64,000 nt of DNA from Malassezia japonica (GCF_029542785.1 NC_083370.1:1858001-1922000); one strand, 5' to 3'. Positions 1-10,754 are shown, numbered from the stretch's first letter. Program-made: numbers and translations. Notes: a model not told the origin generated them from the letters alone.

Positions 1-945
1 GACGTCCTCCGGTCCCAGCGCCATGAGCACGAGTGCCATCGGCTGGTGGCTGCGGTCGATGCATCCTCCTCCCTGGATCTCGGAGAGGAGCTGGCGCGCG
101 GCCTGCAAGCCCACGTCCTCGGGCGTGACGCCCGGGGCAGAGGTCGCCTCGGACGAATGCAGCGTGCCGGTCGTCGACGTGGCGACGAGCGACATGGCGT
201 AGCCTGGCGACTTGCCCGACTCCTCGCCGCGGTAGACGTCGGAAAAGAGGTAGAGATCAGGGATGTAGCGGTTCAGCACGCTGCGGGCCGCGTCGATCAT
301 GCGGTTGCTCATCTGCGGCGAGACGCGCACGGCGCTGGCAATGCCGCGGATCTTGCGGATGCGTCCCGGCTCGACAAAATTGAGCGGGCGCAGCGTCGCG
401 ATGAGCGGCGCGCGGAAGAAGACCTCGCCGCCGCCCTGCGGGGGCGCGCCGCGCTTGGCGATGCGCAGCTCCATGGACGACGCGAGCATCGAGACCGAGT
501 CGAGCGGCATAAACATGGCGAGCTGCGGGAGCGTCACAGTGCGCAGCGTGTCCACGCCCATGTCCCCCATGCCGGTCGTGATGCCGCGGAGCGTGAGCGC
601 GATCTCCTGCTTTGCGAACGGCGCCAAAAGCACAATCCACTCGAAAAAGTAGCCGATCGAGCGCGAGAGGCCGCAATCGTGCGTCACCGCACCGCCAAAC
701 ACAATACCGGGGCGGTAGTAGACCGATGTACCTGTGTAGTTGATCTCGACCGTGCTGCCATTGGTCAGCTTTTCGAGCAGACGCAAAAAGCCTGCCTCAA
801 AGTCGCGAATTCCGGGCTCCTCGTCGTCGGGGCGGATCTTGTCAATGCGCACGGGTCGCGACGAGAGCGTCGCTAGCACGAGACGCTGCCGAAAGTAGGC
901 ATGGCCGGTGAAGCGCACAAGGCGCTCGTCCTCGTCCCCCGCCAT
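1..945 (-). CDS. RCL1: RNA 3'-terminal phosphate cyclase-like protein Rcl1 (C-terminus beyond window)
   Basis: Open without a stop from the ATG at 945 to the left edge: 315 residues, about 50 short of the roughly 365 usual for the family. Family blocks seen in order include FLRLLEKLTNGS, YTGTSVYYRPGIV, the HDCGLSRSIGYF segment, LTLRGITT, RGAPPQGGGEV, IRGIASAVRVSPQ and SPGYAMSLVA. Rcl1 is a nucleolar SSU-processome factor that works with the GTPase Bms1 in 18S pre-rRNA processing; unlike true RNA cyclases it is not thought to cyclise RNA (family knowledge). It shares an 82-bp divergent promoter with the DENND11-like gene. Confidence 0.93.
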   Translation of the reverse strand, partial: MAGDEDERLVRFTGHAYFRQRLVLATLSSRPVRIDKIRPDDEEPGIRDFEAGFLRLLEKLTNGSTVEINYTGTSVYYRPGIVFGGAVTHDCGLSRSIGYFFEWIVLLAPFAKQEIALTLRGITTGMGDMGVDTLRTVTLPQLAMFMPLDSVSMLASSMELRIAKRGAPPQGGGEVFFRAPLIATLRPLNFVEPGRIRKIRGIASAVRVSPQMSNRMIDAARSVLNRYIPDLYLFSDVYRGEESGKSPGYAMSLVATSTTGTLHSSEATSAPGVTPEDVGLQAARQLLSEIQGGGCIDRSHQPMALVLMALGPEDV

Positions 946-1027
946 CGTCGCTACGCGCCAAAAAAATTCCTGCCGCGTGGCAATTCTCGCTGACAAATCG
1001 ATTGGCCGAGCTTGCTTGGTTACCAAG

Positions 1028-3047
1028 ATGGCATCGGGCGGCCAGGGCGACGTGTTGCCGCAGGCTTCTTCTTCGCGTCAGGCCATGGGGGATGACTACG
1101 TCCCGTCGAACGTCAAGGGCATCTTTGTCGCCGAGTTCCTCGTGCGCGAGGGCAATACAATCGTCTATACGTATCCAGAGACGCTCCCAGTCGACGGCTT
1201 CGAATGGAAGGTCCTGCCCAGCGGCGGCCACGACGTCGCGAGCGACACGATCCACTTTGAATGCGGAAATGTAGAAGGTGCCGTGCTCTTTTGCGTCGCC
1301 GCGTTTCGCTCGCGCCGCTTCTCGGAAGAGGAGATGGCGAACGATACCCAGAACCGCCGCGGCGCTCGCTCGGTGAGCGTCGGCGTGGTGCTTGGTACGT
1401 CGATATACTAACGCAGCGTGCACCTCTTCGAATCCCAGCCAGGAACTCGCCGAGTTTCTGCCGCACATTGCCCACCTCGAGCGCCTCGCGGACGAGGTGG
1501 TGCATGGCGCGCCGCCGAATACCGTGCAGTCGTACGCGGACCGCTACCGCTACCGCGCCGAGGCGACGCTCGATCCAACGTCGAGCCTGGCGCGGTGCTC
1601 GATCGAGCACCTCGCGTACGACCCTGTAACCTACCTCTGTGCCATGAACCGCTTCCTCGGACCCCTCTTTGTTCCCCTCATCAAGCTCTTACAGCTTCCC
1701 AAAAAACGCCTGCTCCTCTACTGCCCGGCACCGGTCGAGCGGGGCGCGATCGTCGCGTTCAACCTCGCAGAGATCGTGCATGCGGCGTACGTGCACGCAG
1801 GCCGCGCGCCGGGCGACGTCCGTGTGCGTGGCCTCGTGAGCCTGCACGACCTCGCCGTGCTCCAGCGGGAGGCGGAGCAGGACGCCGATGACCGCGCGTG
1901 GGTCGCATGGACCTCGGACAAGATCTTTATGGACAAGCTCGAGGTGTTTGACGTCTTTTTGGACGTGTCGGCGTTTGCGTATCCTGGCGCCGCGCCGCGT
2001 GTGCCGCTCGCACGCCCGCTCGCGACGCGCGTCGAGCGCTCGCGCGAGCCGCCGGCCGCGCTCGGCCTCTCGTGGAGCTCGCGCGACCTGGCCTTGTACC
2101 TCGAGCTTGCGGAGCAGGAGCGGCAGTACGAGACTATTTTGCAGACGCACGAACGCGTCGCATTTGACGCGTGGCGCACCATGCCCGAGCGCGTCAATAC
2201 GGGGGGGCTGCGTGTCGTGCTGCCGGCCGCGTGGACGTACCTGCAGCAGGACGCACGATCGCTCCCGGTCGGCTACGCGATTGTCTGGCTCGCATGCCTA
2301 CGTGTGTGGCTCGCTGAGTGGTGGCTGATCCGCTCGCAGCTCCAGGTCGCGATCCCTATTTCGCTCGTCTTTCCGCTCGGCGTGCGCGCCGACGGCGGCA
2401 TCAGCACCGGCATCGTGGACCTGACCGACACGGAAATGTCTGAGAGCGACGAGGACGAGGTCGAGTCGCTCGACTCGGTGCTGCGTGCTGACAACACGCA
2501 CAAAAGCGACGTGCGCTCCATTGCCGAGTCGCTCAAGGACTCGGCACGCAGCATCGCATCCGAGCACGACGACGAGAGCATCTACTCGCAGGACGACCCC
2601 TTGGTCGCCGCATGCGGGCTCGGGACGCCCCGCCCGGATCGCGTGCACCGCTCTTCATCGCACGCGAGTCTCCCGTCGCCGAGGCGTCCGCCGCCGCGCG
2701 AACGCACCATCACGCCGGCGCACCCGCGCTTCAACCCGTGCCTCGCCCCGCTCTTGCCGCTCGAGACAATGTCGAGCGTGTACCTCTTTACGCTGTGGAG
2801 CAGCTATGTGCGCGCGATGCACGTCCAGGCGTCGGCGTACCTCGGCGAGCGCGTCGAGGCGGTGCCGACATCGCACGGCGAGTCGGCGCCGCTCCTGCAG
2901 CACCGCGCGATCGCCATGTCGCCCCGCGACTTTGGCGCACTCTCGCTCGACGCATCGAACGAGCTTGATCGTGCGATGCTGAGCAACATTCTCGCGCAGT
3001 ACGGTTGCAAGCTGCGCGTCACCCGCGGATGGTGGCCGTGGGCATAG
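1028..3047 (+). CDS. DENND11/LCHN-like (DUF4484) protein
   Basis: Exons 1028-1394 and 1417-3047 give 665 residues. The 22-nt intron (donor GTACGT, CTAACGCAG end) restores the frame within the family block GFEWKVLPSGGHDVASD ... RRGARSVSVGVVL, which resembles the N-terminus of animal LCHN/DENND11. The middle carries the second uDENN/cDENN-like part (LLLYCPAPVERGAIVAF, LVSLHDLA). A Ser/Asp-rich acidic stretch around residues 470-540 looks disordered. DENN proteins usually act as Rab exchange factors; that activity is inferred for this one. The start at 1028 is the first Met that begins the conserved block; the frame extends upstream only into the promoter. Confidence 0.8.
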
Positions 3048-3096
3048 GACATAGGAAAGGGATCAGGACTGCCTCCACCTTGCGATCTCCCTCCAC

Positions 3097-4286
3097 ATGA
3101 GCGGACGAGCGGCGCGGCCGGCGCGCTACCGCCCCGGCAAGGCGCCTGCGCCTGAGCGCGATGAGTCGTCGGACGACGATGCGCCGGAGCCTGTGGCCGC
3201 GGCGCCTGCGCCTGAGCCGAAGCTACCGAGTCATACGACGGTGCCGGCCGTATTCTCGGCAGGCGTCACGATCCAGCAAGGCGACGAAGCGATTCGGTTT
3301 CCGCACGGCAAGGCGGACGCACAGGAAGCGCCTGCGCCCGATGTCGACTTGAGCGAATATGGTAGGTGCGAGTGCTAATGTAGAAACGGATACCGAGGAC
3401 GAGGCAGAGCCTGCGCCTGAGCCTGCGCCTGCGCCCGCACCCGCGCAGCCTGCGATGCGCCCGATTACCGCGAGCCGGCCGCCCCCACGCGCGCCTGCGG
3501 CAGTGACGCTCCAAGCGGCGACCGTCGCGCCCGAGAGCGAGTCGGAGGAAGAGACCGAGAGTGAGAGTGAGAGCGAGAGTGAGAGCGAGGACGAGCCCGT
3601 AATGCTCAAGCCCGTCTTTGTGTCCAAGTACGTTTTTTTTTTTTGCTCACGCAGGCGCAACCGAGCCGAGGCGCCTCCTCCCTCTCTCGATACCACGGCC
3701 CAGCGTGCGTCCGATGCGGCTGAGCGTAAAAAAGCCGCGCACGATCTCGCGGCGGAACGTGTGCAGCGCGAGCTCCGTGAGCAGAAGCACGAGGAGGAGA
3801 CGGTCGACGTGGACGATACCGACGATCTCGACCCTGACGCGGAGTTTGCCGCGTGGCGTCTTCGCGAGCTGGGCCGGATCCAGCGCGTGCAGACCGAAGA
3901 GGAGACGCGGCGCAAAGAGCAGGAAGAGGTCGCGCGGCGGCGTGCGCTCCCCGAGTCGCAGCGCCTCAAGGAAGATATGGAGCACGCGCGGCGCACGCGC
4001 GAGGAGAAGCGCAAAGGGCACCAAGGTTTCCTGCAAAAGTTCCACCACAAAGGCGCGTTCTACCAGGACATGGATATCCTGCAGCGCGACTATACCGAGT
4101 CGACGCCCGACGCGGTCGACAAGTCGGCGCTGCCCAAGATCATGCAGGTGCGCGACTTTGGCAAGCGCAGCCGGAGCAAGTGGACGTACGTATCCCCCAT
4201 TTTGACCCAGCCATCTTGCAGCAGAGGACACGACGCACGGCGGGCGCGATTTACGTACAGAAGGCCTACAGAAACGGCGTCCGTAG
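3097..4286 (+). CDS. MFAP1-family spliceosomal protein
   Basis: Four exons: 3097-3361, 3384-3627, 3655-4185, 4211-4286; introns of 22, 27 and 25 nt; 371 residues. The N-terminal half is Pro/Ala and Ser/Glu-rich. The MFAP1 domain follows: KPVFVSK joined to RNR across intron 2, long charged coiled coil (LRELGRIQRVQTEEETRRK), then KGAFYQDMDILQRDYTESTP and the C-terminal KWTHLAAEDTT, the last made only after splicing intron 3. MFAP1 homologues (human MFAP1, fission yeast Saf3) are B-complex spliceosome components. The TAG stop at 4284-4286 abuts the stop codon of the convergent ARL5-like gene with no base between. Confidence 0.88.
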
Positions 4287-4857
4287 CTATGGTGTCTTGC
4301 TCGTGAGTGTCGTCGCGAGCCAGTCGAGGCCCGGCGTAAGGCCCTTTCCGGTGAGCGCCGAGCACCCAAAGATCTGCCATGTCCGCTCGCGGAAGGCGGA
4401 CAGGTTGAGTGCGTCGGAGATTTCGGAGGCGGTCATGGCGCCTTTTACGTCCTGCTTGTTTGCCCACACGAGGATCGGCGCCTTGGCCAAATTCTCGTCC
4501 GCGGCGATGCGGTGCAGCTCGGAACGTGCGAGTGCGACACGGTCGCGATCGTTGCTATCCACGACATAGATCAGCTAGGTCAGCCTTAGAACGTACCGCG
4601 TTCGTCGCAGTAAGGTACTGCGCCCAGCTTGAGCGCAGCGACGTCTGCCCGCCCACATCCCACAGCATAAACTTGAGGTTCTTGTATTCAAACATCTCGG
4701 TGTTGGACCCGATCGTCGGCGCGGTCGCCACCACCGACCCAAGCGTCATCTTGTACATCAACGTCGTCTTGCCCGCATTATCCAAACCCAGAATACATAT
4801 CTTCAGCTCCTGCTGCCCGAACAACGAGTTCCAGAGCCGGCTGAACGCGACGCCCAT
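4287..4857 (-). CDS. ARL5-type ARF-like small GTPase
   Basis: Exons 4597-4857 and 4287-4574 around a 22-nt intron; 182 residues, like ARL5 (179). The protein starts MGVAFSRLW with the Gly2 needed for myristoylation. Motifs: P-loop GLDNAGKT, switch I PTIGSN, switch II WDVGGQ followed by SLRSSW (typical of ARL5/ARL8-like members), NKQD and CSAL. Splicing produces the expected YLTATNALIYVVDSNDRDR. ARL5 acts at the trans-Golgi in membrane recruitment of tethers; this is transferred from the family. An upstream in-frame extension beyond 4857 has no family match and would displace Gly2. Confidence 0.9.
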
Positions 4858-4942
4858 CGTGCGCGCCGCGAAGCCGCACGCGCATTTTGCCTCGTAGGCC
4901 ACTCGGGCCTGCCGCCAACAAAAAAGCGCCCGCGCGAAAAGG

Positions 4943-7900
4943 TTGGCGACATGCCGCGACAGGGCCATGGAGGATCGAGTTGAGGCGACGTCCACAGACC
5001 CTATTGTCGCTGCGGAGACGGCACACGGGCATGCGCCACCGGCGAACGATGCGCCTGCGCCACCACCAGGCGCCGAGCCCGCGCCAGACACGCCGCAGGC
5101 CGTCCCGGCGGGAGATGGGTCCGCCCCAGCAAAACGCTCGCGCGGCGATCCCGAGCGCAAGCGGCGCCGGCTGGACAGCGAGCTGAGCTTCTCCAGCCCC
5201 GGCCGCGCGTTTCAGATTGACCAGGCAGAGGAGCCGGCGCCTGCGCCAAAACAGGAAGAGGGCGTGCGCCATTCTTCGCGCACGCACCGTCCGTCGCGCC
5301 TCGCACTCGAGAGCGACGCATACCCCCGGGCGCGCCGTGCATCCGCCGAGCCGAAAAACGCGCCGCAGGACGACGCAGCGCGCCTCGAGCGGTGCCGCGC
5401 GCTCGAGGCGCAGATCGTGCGAAAAGACCTCGACTCGACGTTCAAGGAGCACGACGCACTCGTTCGCGAGCTCTATCACCTTACCAAGTTTGTGACACTC
5501 ACTTCGTACAACCCGCAGGACGCACAGGAGGACAAGAGCGAGGTGTTTTTGCAGTTCCAGTCGCACTATGACCTCGCCGCCCGCCTCCTCGAGGCCAAGA
5601 GCCCCGGATCGACGCGCTCCACGCGGCGCTCCACGACGGAGCACCGCAAGGCTCTGGGGCTGGGAACACCACCTTCCGCGCCATCGGGGCCGAGCACGCC
5701 ACCATCAGGGCCGTCGGGCACGCGCCCGTCGCGGTCCACCAGCACCGAGGCGCGGCGCGGCGCCGCGCCTCGGAAACGCCACGAGGCGCCGCTCGCGGGC
5801 GACGAGCAGATCGGCCTCGTGCCGCTGTCGAGCGCCAAGCTCAACCCCAGGCACCCGCCGCGCCTGCCGCTCATGTCCCCGCTGCAGCGGCCGCAGCCAG
5901 CGGCACACGGCGGCTCGCTCGCCGCCTTTTTCCAGTCGTATGCGATGTGGGACGACGACGTGGTCACGGCTGCAACACGCGAGCAGCGCATTGCGCGCGA
6001 GATCCAGCTGTACCAGCGCCTCGACCAGCTCCGGCAGCAGGGCAAGACGCTCGAGCCGAGCGGCACGATCTCGCTCCAAAAGCTCAAGCCGCAAGAAGCG
6101 CAGCGCGAAAAGGCGCACCACGACCACATGCTCGATGGGGTCGTATTCCGCGCACGGCGGATGCACCAGTCCGTCAAGGGACGTATCCAGCTCGCCAAGA
6201 AGGTGTCGCGCATGGTCGCAGCCTACTGGGAGCGCTCGCTGCATAGCGACGAGCGCGAGCAAAAGCTCGAGGAAAAGCGGCAGCGTGCACTTGCCAAGTG
6301 GACGATGCGCGAAGTAAGCCGCCAGTGGAAGCTGGCGATCACCGTCGTCCGCGCGCAGAAACAGGCGATTGAAAAGGCAGAGCGCGAAAAACTGGGCAAG
6401 AAACAACTGCAGGCGATTATCGAGCAGAGCACACAGATGCTCGAGACGCAACACGCTGAGCTTTCGATGCGGTACAGCGATGAGGAGGAGGATGAAGATG
6501 AGGATGAAGACGAGGAGGATGAAGGGGATGAAGAGGAAGAGGACGAAGAGGATGAGGATGAAGAAGTTGAGGATGAGGAAAACGAAGAGGACGAAGAGGA
6601 CGAGGAAGAACTTGCCTCGGAAGCTACGCCCTCGGAAGCCCTGGCCGATGTCTCGGTGCAAGAGAACATGGACCAGGAGGATGCGAATCTTGAGCAGCAA
6701 ATGTGGCAAGACGACATCGAAGATGCGTCTGAAGACGATGACCTTGCCGCGGATGCAGATCTTCCTATCGAGGAGCTCATGAAAAAGTACGGCTATGGTG
6801 GAGACGGTCTGCAGCCCCCCTCTTTGGCCCCCAAGGAAAAGGGCGAGGAAGACGACGAAGAGGACGAAGAAGAAGAGGATGAAGAAGAGGAGGACGAAGA
6901 AGAGGAGGACGAGGACGAAGAGGATGAGGAGGTCGAGGATGAGGAGGAGGAAGACGAGGAGGACAAAGACGAGGACGAGGCTGAAAACGACCAAGTCGAC
7001 GACATCAAACTCACCTCGTCCGTCAACGAAGCCTCTTCTACACCCCCTACCGAGCCCAAGATCCAAGTGATCGACTCCAAAGATGACTCTCCGTCGGACG
7101 CGGACAAAGCCCAGGAATCCGACAGCAAACGCGCCAAGAACAAGTCCGACTCGCCGTCGGATGACTCGCTTCCCCTGGTGCGCCCTCCCTTCCTTCTACG
7201 CGGCACGCTGCGTCCCTACCAGCAAAAAGGTATGGAGTGGCTCGTGAGTCTGTACAACAACAACGTAAACGGCATTCTCGCCGACGAGATGGGTCTCGGC
7301 AAGACGATCCAGACCATCGCCCTCCTTGCGCACCTTGCGTGCGACCGCGGCATTTGGGGCCCTCACCTGATTGTCGCGCCGACCAGTGTCATGCTGAACT
7401 GGGAGATGGAATTTAAAAAGTTCCTTCCCGGCTTCAAGATCCTCTCCTACTACGGCACACAGAAGCAGCGCAAAGCAAAGCGTGTTGGTTGGAATACCGA
7501 GAACAGCTTCAACGTGTGCATTACGTCCTACCAGCTTGTGCTCGCCGATCAGCACATCTTCCGGCGCAAGCCGTGGATGTACCTAGTGCTCGACGAGGCG
7601 CACCATATCAAAAACTTCCGGTCGCAGCGCTGGCAGACCCTCCTCGGCTTCAACTCGCAGCGCCGGCTGCTCCTCACCGGTACGCCGCTGCAGAACAACC
7701 TGATGGATTTGTGGAGTCTCATGTACTTCTTGATGCCTCAAGGCATCGCCGAGGTCGCTGCGGCGAGCGGCGCGTTCTCCAACATGAAAGACTTCCAGGA
7801 CTGGTTTTCCAACCCACTCGGCCGCGCTGCGGAGAACGCCGAGTCGATGGACGAAGAGACGCGGCAGACGGTCGCCAAGCTACACACCGTCCTGCGCCCC

Positions 7901-9655
7901 TATGTGCTGCGCCGCCTCAAGTCGGATGTCGAGCGCGAGATGCCGAAAAAATACGAGCACGTCCTTCCGTGCCGTCTTTCGAAGCGGCAACGGTTCTTGT
8001 ACAATGACTTTATGTCGCGCGCCAAGACCCGCGAGAGTCTCGCGAGCGGCAACTACATGAGCATTATCAACTGCCTCATGCAGCTGCGCAAGGTGTGCAA
8101 CCACCCTGACCTCTTTGAGCCTCGGCCTACCGTGACTGCCTTTGTGCAGAGCCGCTCGGCGGCGGCAGACTATGAGATCAAAGAGCTACTCGTCCGCCGC
8201 CGGCTATTGCAAGAGTCGGATGACAAGGTGAACCTCGGCCTGCTCAATCTCCAGTTTACGGACCGCGAGCCGCTTCTGACGCCGCTCGCGACGCGCCGCT
8301 ATCGCAACTTGCAGGCCTCGGATGCCATCGCCAATGTCGCGCCGCCCGCACCTGCGCCGCCGCTCAGCGCGACGTCTGCGAGTGATCTGCGCCAGGCGCT
8401 GGTACAGAAGCGCGCGATCGACGCCTACGAGCACGCACAGCACCTTGCGTACTTGAACCGCTTCCGGTGCGACGTGCAGCCCATCTACGGCCGTGGCGTG
8501 CTGCGCATGGCCAAGGCGATGCAGACGTCTCCCCTCCTTCCGATGGACATTGTGGCGAACAACACGGCGTCGTACTGGACGCGCAGCGATGCCCTTAGCG
8601 ACGCTGTGCTCTCCTACCACCAACGGAGTGCGCAGATGGCCGATACGCTGACGCGGTTTGCGTTTGCGACGCCCCCCGCGGTCGCGCAAGGCGTCGCCCA
8701 AGCAGCGCTGCCTGGTGTTGATGCGGACGCGCTCGCGCTGCGCTCGCCTGCACTCGACCCTCTGCATCGTGCTGCGGTGCAGCTCAACGTGTCGTTCCCC
8801 GACGCGTCGCTGCTGCAGTACGACTGTGGCAAGCTGCAGCAGCTCGACGTGCTGATGCGGCGCCTCGTGCCGAACGGCCATCGGATCCTGATCTTTACGC
8901 AAATGACCAAGGTCTTGGACATCCTTGAAAAGTTCTTCAACTACCAAGGCTATCGCTACCTCCGTCTGGACGGTGCGACCAAAGTCGAGCAACGCCAGGT
9001 GCTCACCGAGCGCTTCAACCGCGACACGCGCATTTCCGCCTTTATTTTGAGCACGCGTTCCGGCGGCCTCGGCATTAATTTGGTCGGTGCCGACACGGTG
9101 CTCTTTTATGATCTCGACTGGAACGCCGCGATCGAGTCGCAGTGCATGGACCGCGCGCACCGTATCGGCCAGACGCGCGACGTGCACATTTACCGCTTTG
9201 TCAGCGAGCATACGATCGAGGAGAATATGCTACGCAAGGCGAACCAAAAGCGCCGCCTGGACAGCATGGTGATCCAACAGGGCGAGTTTACTACGGAGCA
9301 CCTCATGCGCAACGACTGGCGCGACATGCTCGACGAGAACGGCACGTCGCTCGGCGGTGTGCGCGTCGGCGACGAGACCGACACGCGTTCGGACCGCGAG
9401 GTGGACCGCGCGTTCCTCGCGGCGGAAGACGCGGAGGATGCTGCCGCGGCGCATGCCGCTCAAGAAGAAATGCAGCTCGACCAGGCCGACTTTGCGGCAG
9501 AAAGCGTGCCGCATACGGACGCTCCAGCCCCCCCACGCGAAGCTACCGAAGAACGCACCGACGAGTCACCTGCGCCCGAAGAAGACTTGGTCGGCTCTGT
9601 CGATGACTACATGCTGAAGATGGTCGAAGCCGACTGGGAATTCTTTGGGGCATAG
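4943..9655 (+). CDS. SWR1: Swr1 Snf2-family ATPase of the SWR1 chromatin remodeller
   Basis: Single exon of 1570 residues (1562 if the second Met at 4967 is used). HSA domain around residues 400-500, two long Asp/Glu runs, then the split Snf2 ATPase: FLLRGTLRPYQQKGMEWL, ADEMGLGKTIQT, the helicase box DEAHHIKNF, LLTGTPLQNNLMDLWSLMYFLMP, and after a long insert the second lobe with LRLDGATKVEQRQ, LSTRSGGLGINL and DRAHRIGQTRDVHIYRF. The long insert between the lobes is the hallmark of the SWR1/INO80 branch. The complex exchanges H2A for H2A.Z. Divergent from ARL5 over about 90-110 bp. Confidence 0.95.
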   Translation: MATCRDRAMEDRVEATSTDPIVAAETAHGHAPPANDAPAPPPGAEPAPDTPQAVPAGDGSAPAKRSRGDPERKRRRLDSELSFSSPGRAFQIDQAEEPAPAPKQEEGVRHSSRTHRPSRLALESDAYPRARRASAEPKNAPQDDAARLERCRALEAQIVRKDLDSTFKEHDALVRELYHLTKFVTLTSYNPQDAQEDKSEVFLQFQSHYDLAARLLEAKSPGSTRSTRRSTTEHRKALGLGTPPSAPSGPSTPPSGPSGTRPSRSTSTEARRGAAPRKRHEAPLAGDEQIGLVPLSSAKLNPRHPPRLPLMSPLQRPQPAAHGGSLAAFFQSYAMWDDDVVTAATREQRIAREIQLYQRLDQLRQQGKTLEPSGTISLQKLKPQEAQREKAHHDHMLDGVVFRARRMHQSVKGRIQLAKKVSRMVAAYWERSLHSDEREQKLEEKRQRALAKWTMREVSRQWKLAITVVRAQKQAIEKAEREKLGKKQLQAIIEQSTQMLETQHAELSMRYSDEEEDEDEDEDEEDEGDEEEEDEEDEDEEVEDEENEEDEEDEEELASEATPSEALADVSVQENMDQEDANLEQQMWQDDIEDASEDDDLAADADLPIEELMKKYGYGGDGLQPPSLAPKEKGEEDDEEDEEEEDEEEEDEEEEDEDEEDEEVEDEEEEDEEDKDEDEAENDQVDDIKLTSSVNEASSTPPTEPKIQVIDSKDDSPSDADKAQESDSKRAKNKSDSPSDDSLPLVRPPFLLRGTLRPYQQKGMEWLVSLYNNNVNGILADEMGLGKTIQTIALLAHLACDRGIWGPHLIVAPTSVMLNWEMEFKKFLPGFKILSYYGTQKQRKAKRVGWNTENSFNVCITSYQLVLADQHIFRRKPWMYLVLDEAHHIKNFRSQRWQTLLGFNSQRRLLLTGTPLQNNLMDLWSLMYFLMPQGIAEVAAASGAFSNMKDFQDWFSNPLGRAAENAESMDEETRQTVAKLHTVLRPYVLRRLKSDVEREMPKKYEHVLPCRLSKRQRFLYNDFMSRAKTRESLASGNYMSIINCLMQLRKVCNHPDLFEPRPTVTAFVQSRSAAADYEIKELLVRRRLLQESDDKVNLGLLNLQFTDREPLLTPLATRRYRNLQASDAIANVAPPAPAPPLSATSASDLRQALVQKRAIDAYEHAQHLAYLNRFRCDVQPIYGRGVLRMAKAMQTSPLLPMDIVANNTASYWTRSDALSDAVLSYHQRSAQMADTLTRFAFATPPAVAQGVAQAALPGVDADALALRSPALDPLHRAAVQLNVSFPDASLLQYDCGKLQQLDVLMRRLVPNGHRILIFTQMTKVLDILEKFFNYQGYRYLRLDGATKVEQRQVLTERFNRDTRISAFILSTRSGGLGINLVGADTVLFYDLDWNAAIESQCMDRAHRIGQTRDVHIYRFVSEHTIEENMLRKANQKRRLDSMVIQQGEFTTEHLMRNDWRDMLDENGTSLGGVRVGDETDTRSDREVDRAFLAAEDAEDAAAAHAAQEEMQLDQADFAAESVPHTDAPAPPREATEERTDESPAPEEDLVGSVDDYMLKMVEADWEFFGA
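6479..6612 (+). repeat. Acidic (GAN)n low-complexity tract in SWR1
   Basis: GAG/GAT/GAA codon run giving an almost pure Asp/Glu stretch after the HSA domain. Such tracts are expected to bind H2A.Z-H2B or other basic partners. Antisense it reads as a spurious Leu/Val-rich 'membrane' protein. Confidence 0.85.
6844..6990 (+). repeat. Second acidic low-complexity tract in SWR1
   Basis: A second run of GAN codons (Asp/Glu) about 230 bp downstream of the first and just before the Ser-rich linker to the ATPase. Same composition, probably expanded by replication slippage. Confidence 0.85.
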
Positions 9656-9760
9656 CGTACAATACCCAATCACGTCCATACATTGCACAGATCTACTTCA
9701 ATGTAAGCACGAAAGGTGTGAGCGCGCCTCATCGAGAGCGGCGCTCGTGTGATGGCGAGT

Positions 9761-10007
9761 TTACTTGCCGAAGCCGAGGTTGTGCTGCGTAAGAGAGGCG
9801 ACGTACCTGCTCGCTGGGCTTGCCATCCTTCCAGTTCTGGTAGCGCAGGGCCTGCTGGCTGCGGCGCTCAGCGGCGACACGCTCCGTCTCCTTCAGAGAC
9901 TGACGGGTCGCGCGCGCGGCAACGGCCGTGTACTTGCTGAACCTGGTATTAGCTTACCACGCCGGGGAAACGTACGAAAAGTAGGACCTCCAAGTAGCGC
10001 CAGACAT
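9761..10007 (-). CDS. ATP15: F1-ATP synthase epsilon subunit
   Basis: Three exons (9976-10007, 9807-9942, 9761-9784) with introns of 33 and 22 nt give 63 residues, against 62 in budding yeast. The start MSGATWRSYF, the run SKYTAVAARATRQSLK and the basic/polar C-terminus match the small eukaryotic epsilon subunit of the mitochondrial F1 central stalk. The last exon is only 8 codons. It is tandem with the DUF423 gene, whose stop lies 294 bp upstream; that gap carries an ATCACGTGAC box 66 bp before the start. Confidence 0.88.
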
Positions 10008-10072
10008 GATCAGATCGCGATGGACGAAAGAGAACGCCAGCAGCGGGCCTGCCCCGGAGCTGGCCGGGCCGA

Positions 10073-10080
10073 TCACGTGA
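10073..10080. promoter_or_regulatory. TCACGTGA palindrome upstream of ATP15
   Basis: Perfect 8-bp palindrome around the bHLH core CACGTG, 66 bp upstream of the ATP15 start, in a 294-bp gene-free gap. The rest of the gap (10008-10301) holds a 16-bp motif repeated at 27631 and nothing else recognisable. Confidence 0.5.
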
Positions 10081-10301
10081 CATGAGCTGGCGCCACGGCC
10101 GTGCGCGCTGGTCCGAGCGGAGCGGATAGGTGGGGATGGGTTCTACGGGCGATGGAGAGAGGCCGAGAGAGGACATTGCAGTGGAACGCACTGTGCGTGC
10201 ACACAGTGCGTACGCAATACAATATGCTCCCACAGAGCATGGGCTGTGCAGCGTGCTCCTACTAATTTCTGCTCTGCAAACGCCATACGGCACGCCTGGC
10301 A

Positions 10302-10730
10302 TTACAAGCGGCCAGGACGCTTGGCGTACGCAAGCGCAAGCCAGCCCACGATGAACGACAGGCCACCGAGAGGCGTCACAGGGCCAAAAAGCTTACGTGC
10401 GCCGTGACCGGCGGGCAGCGTGCACAGAGCATAGATCGAGCCGCTGAACAGCGTAATACCCGTCGTGAAGGCGTAGCTCGCAAGCAGGGACGCGCCCGTC
10501 AGGGGGGCCTGCGAGGACACGTACAGCAGCGCAAGCGAGTGCACAAACTGGTAGTGCACGGCGGTCGACCAGGAGGCGGCCTCTGCGATTAGCATGGCGA
10601 CGTACGGTGGGGGTTGAACTTGTCCTTCAGAGCATGTGCGCCGAAAGCACTGGATGATTAGAAATCCAACCTACCCAAAAGCAACGGCAACAGCGCCCGA
10701 GACAGCAGCCAGCGACGGAAAGACGGTCAT
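10302..10730 (-). CDS. DUF423/TMEM256-like membrane protein
   Basis: Exons 10675-10730, 10606-10649, 10302-10582; introns of 25 and 23 nt; 126 residues. Splicing produces the diagnostic FGAFGAHALKD motif, followed by the HYQFVHSLALL helix, the FTTGITLFSGSIY helix and the PLGGLSFIVGWLALA C-terminus: four predicted membrane spans as in bacterial YgdD and animal TMEM256. The biochemical role of the family is unknown. Divergent from the nucleoporin gene over 68 bp that contain a TCACGTGA box. Confidence 0.85.
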
Positions 10731-10754
10731 CGTTCGGAGGGCGTTCGGACCACG

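Noticed and set aside
5705..7066. Minus-strand ORF with Leu/Val-rich 'transmembrane' stretches inside SWR1
   Set aside because: The hydrophobic runs are the antisense of the poly-Asp/Glu codons of SWR1.
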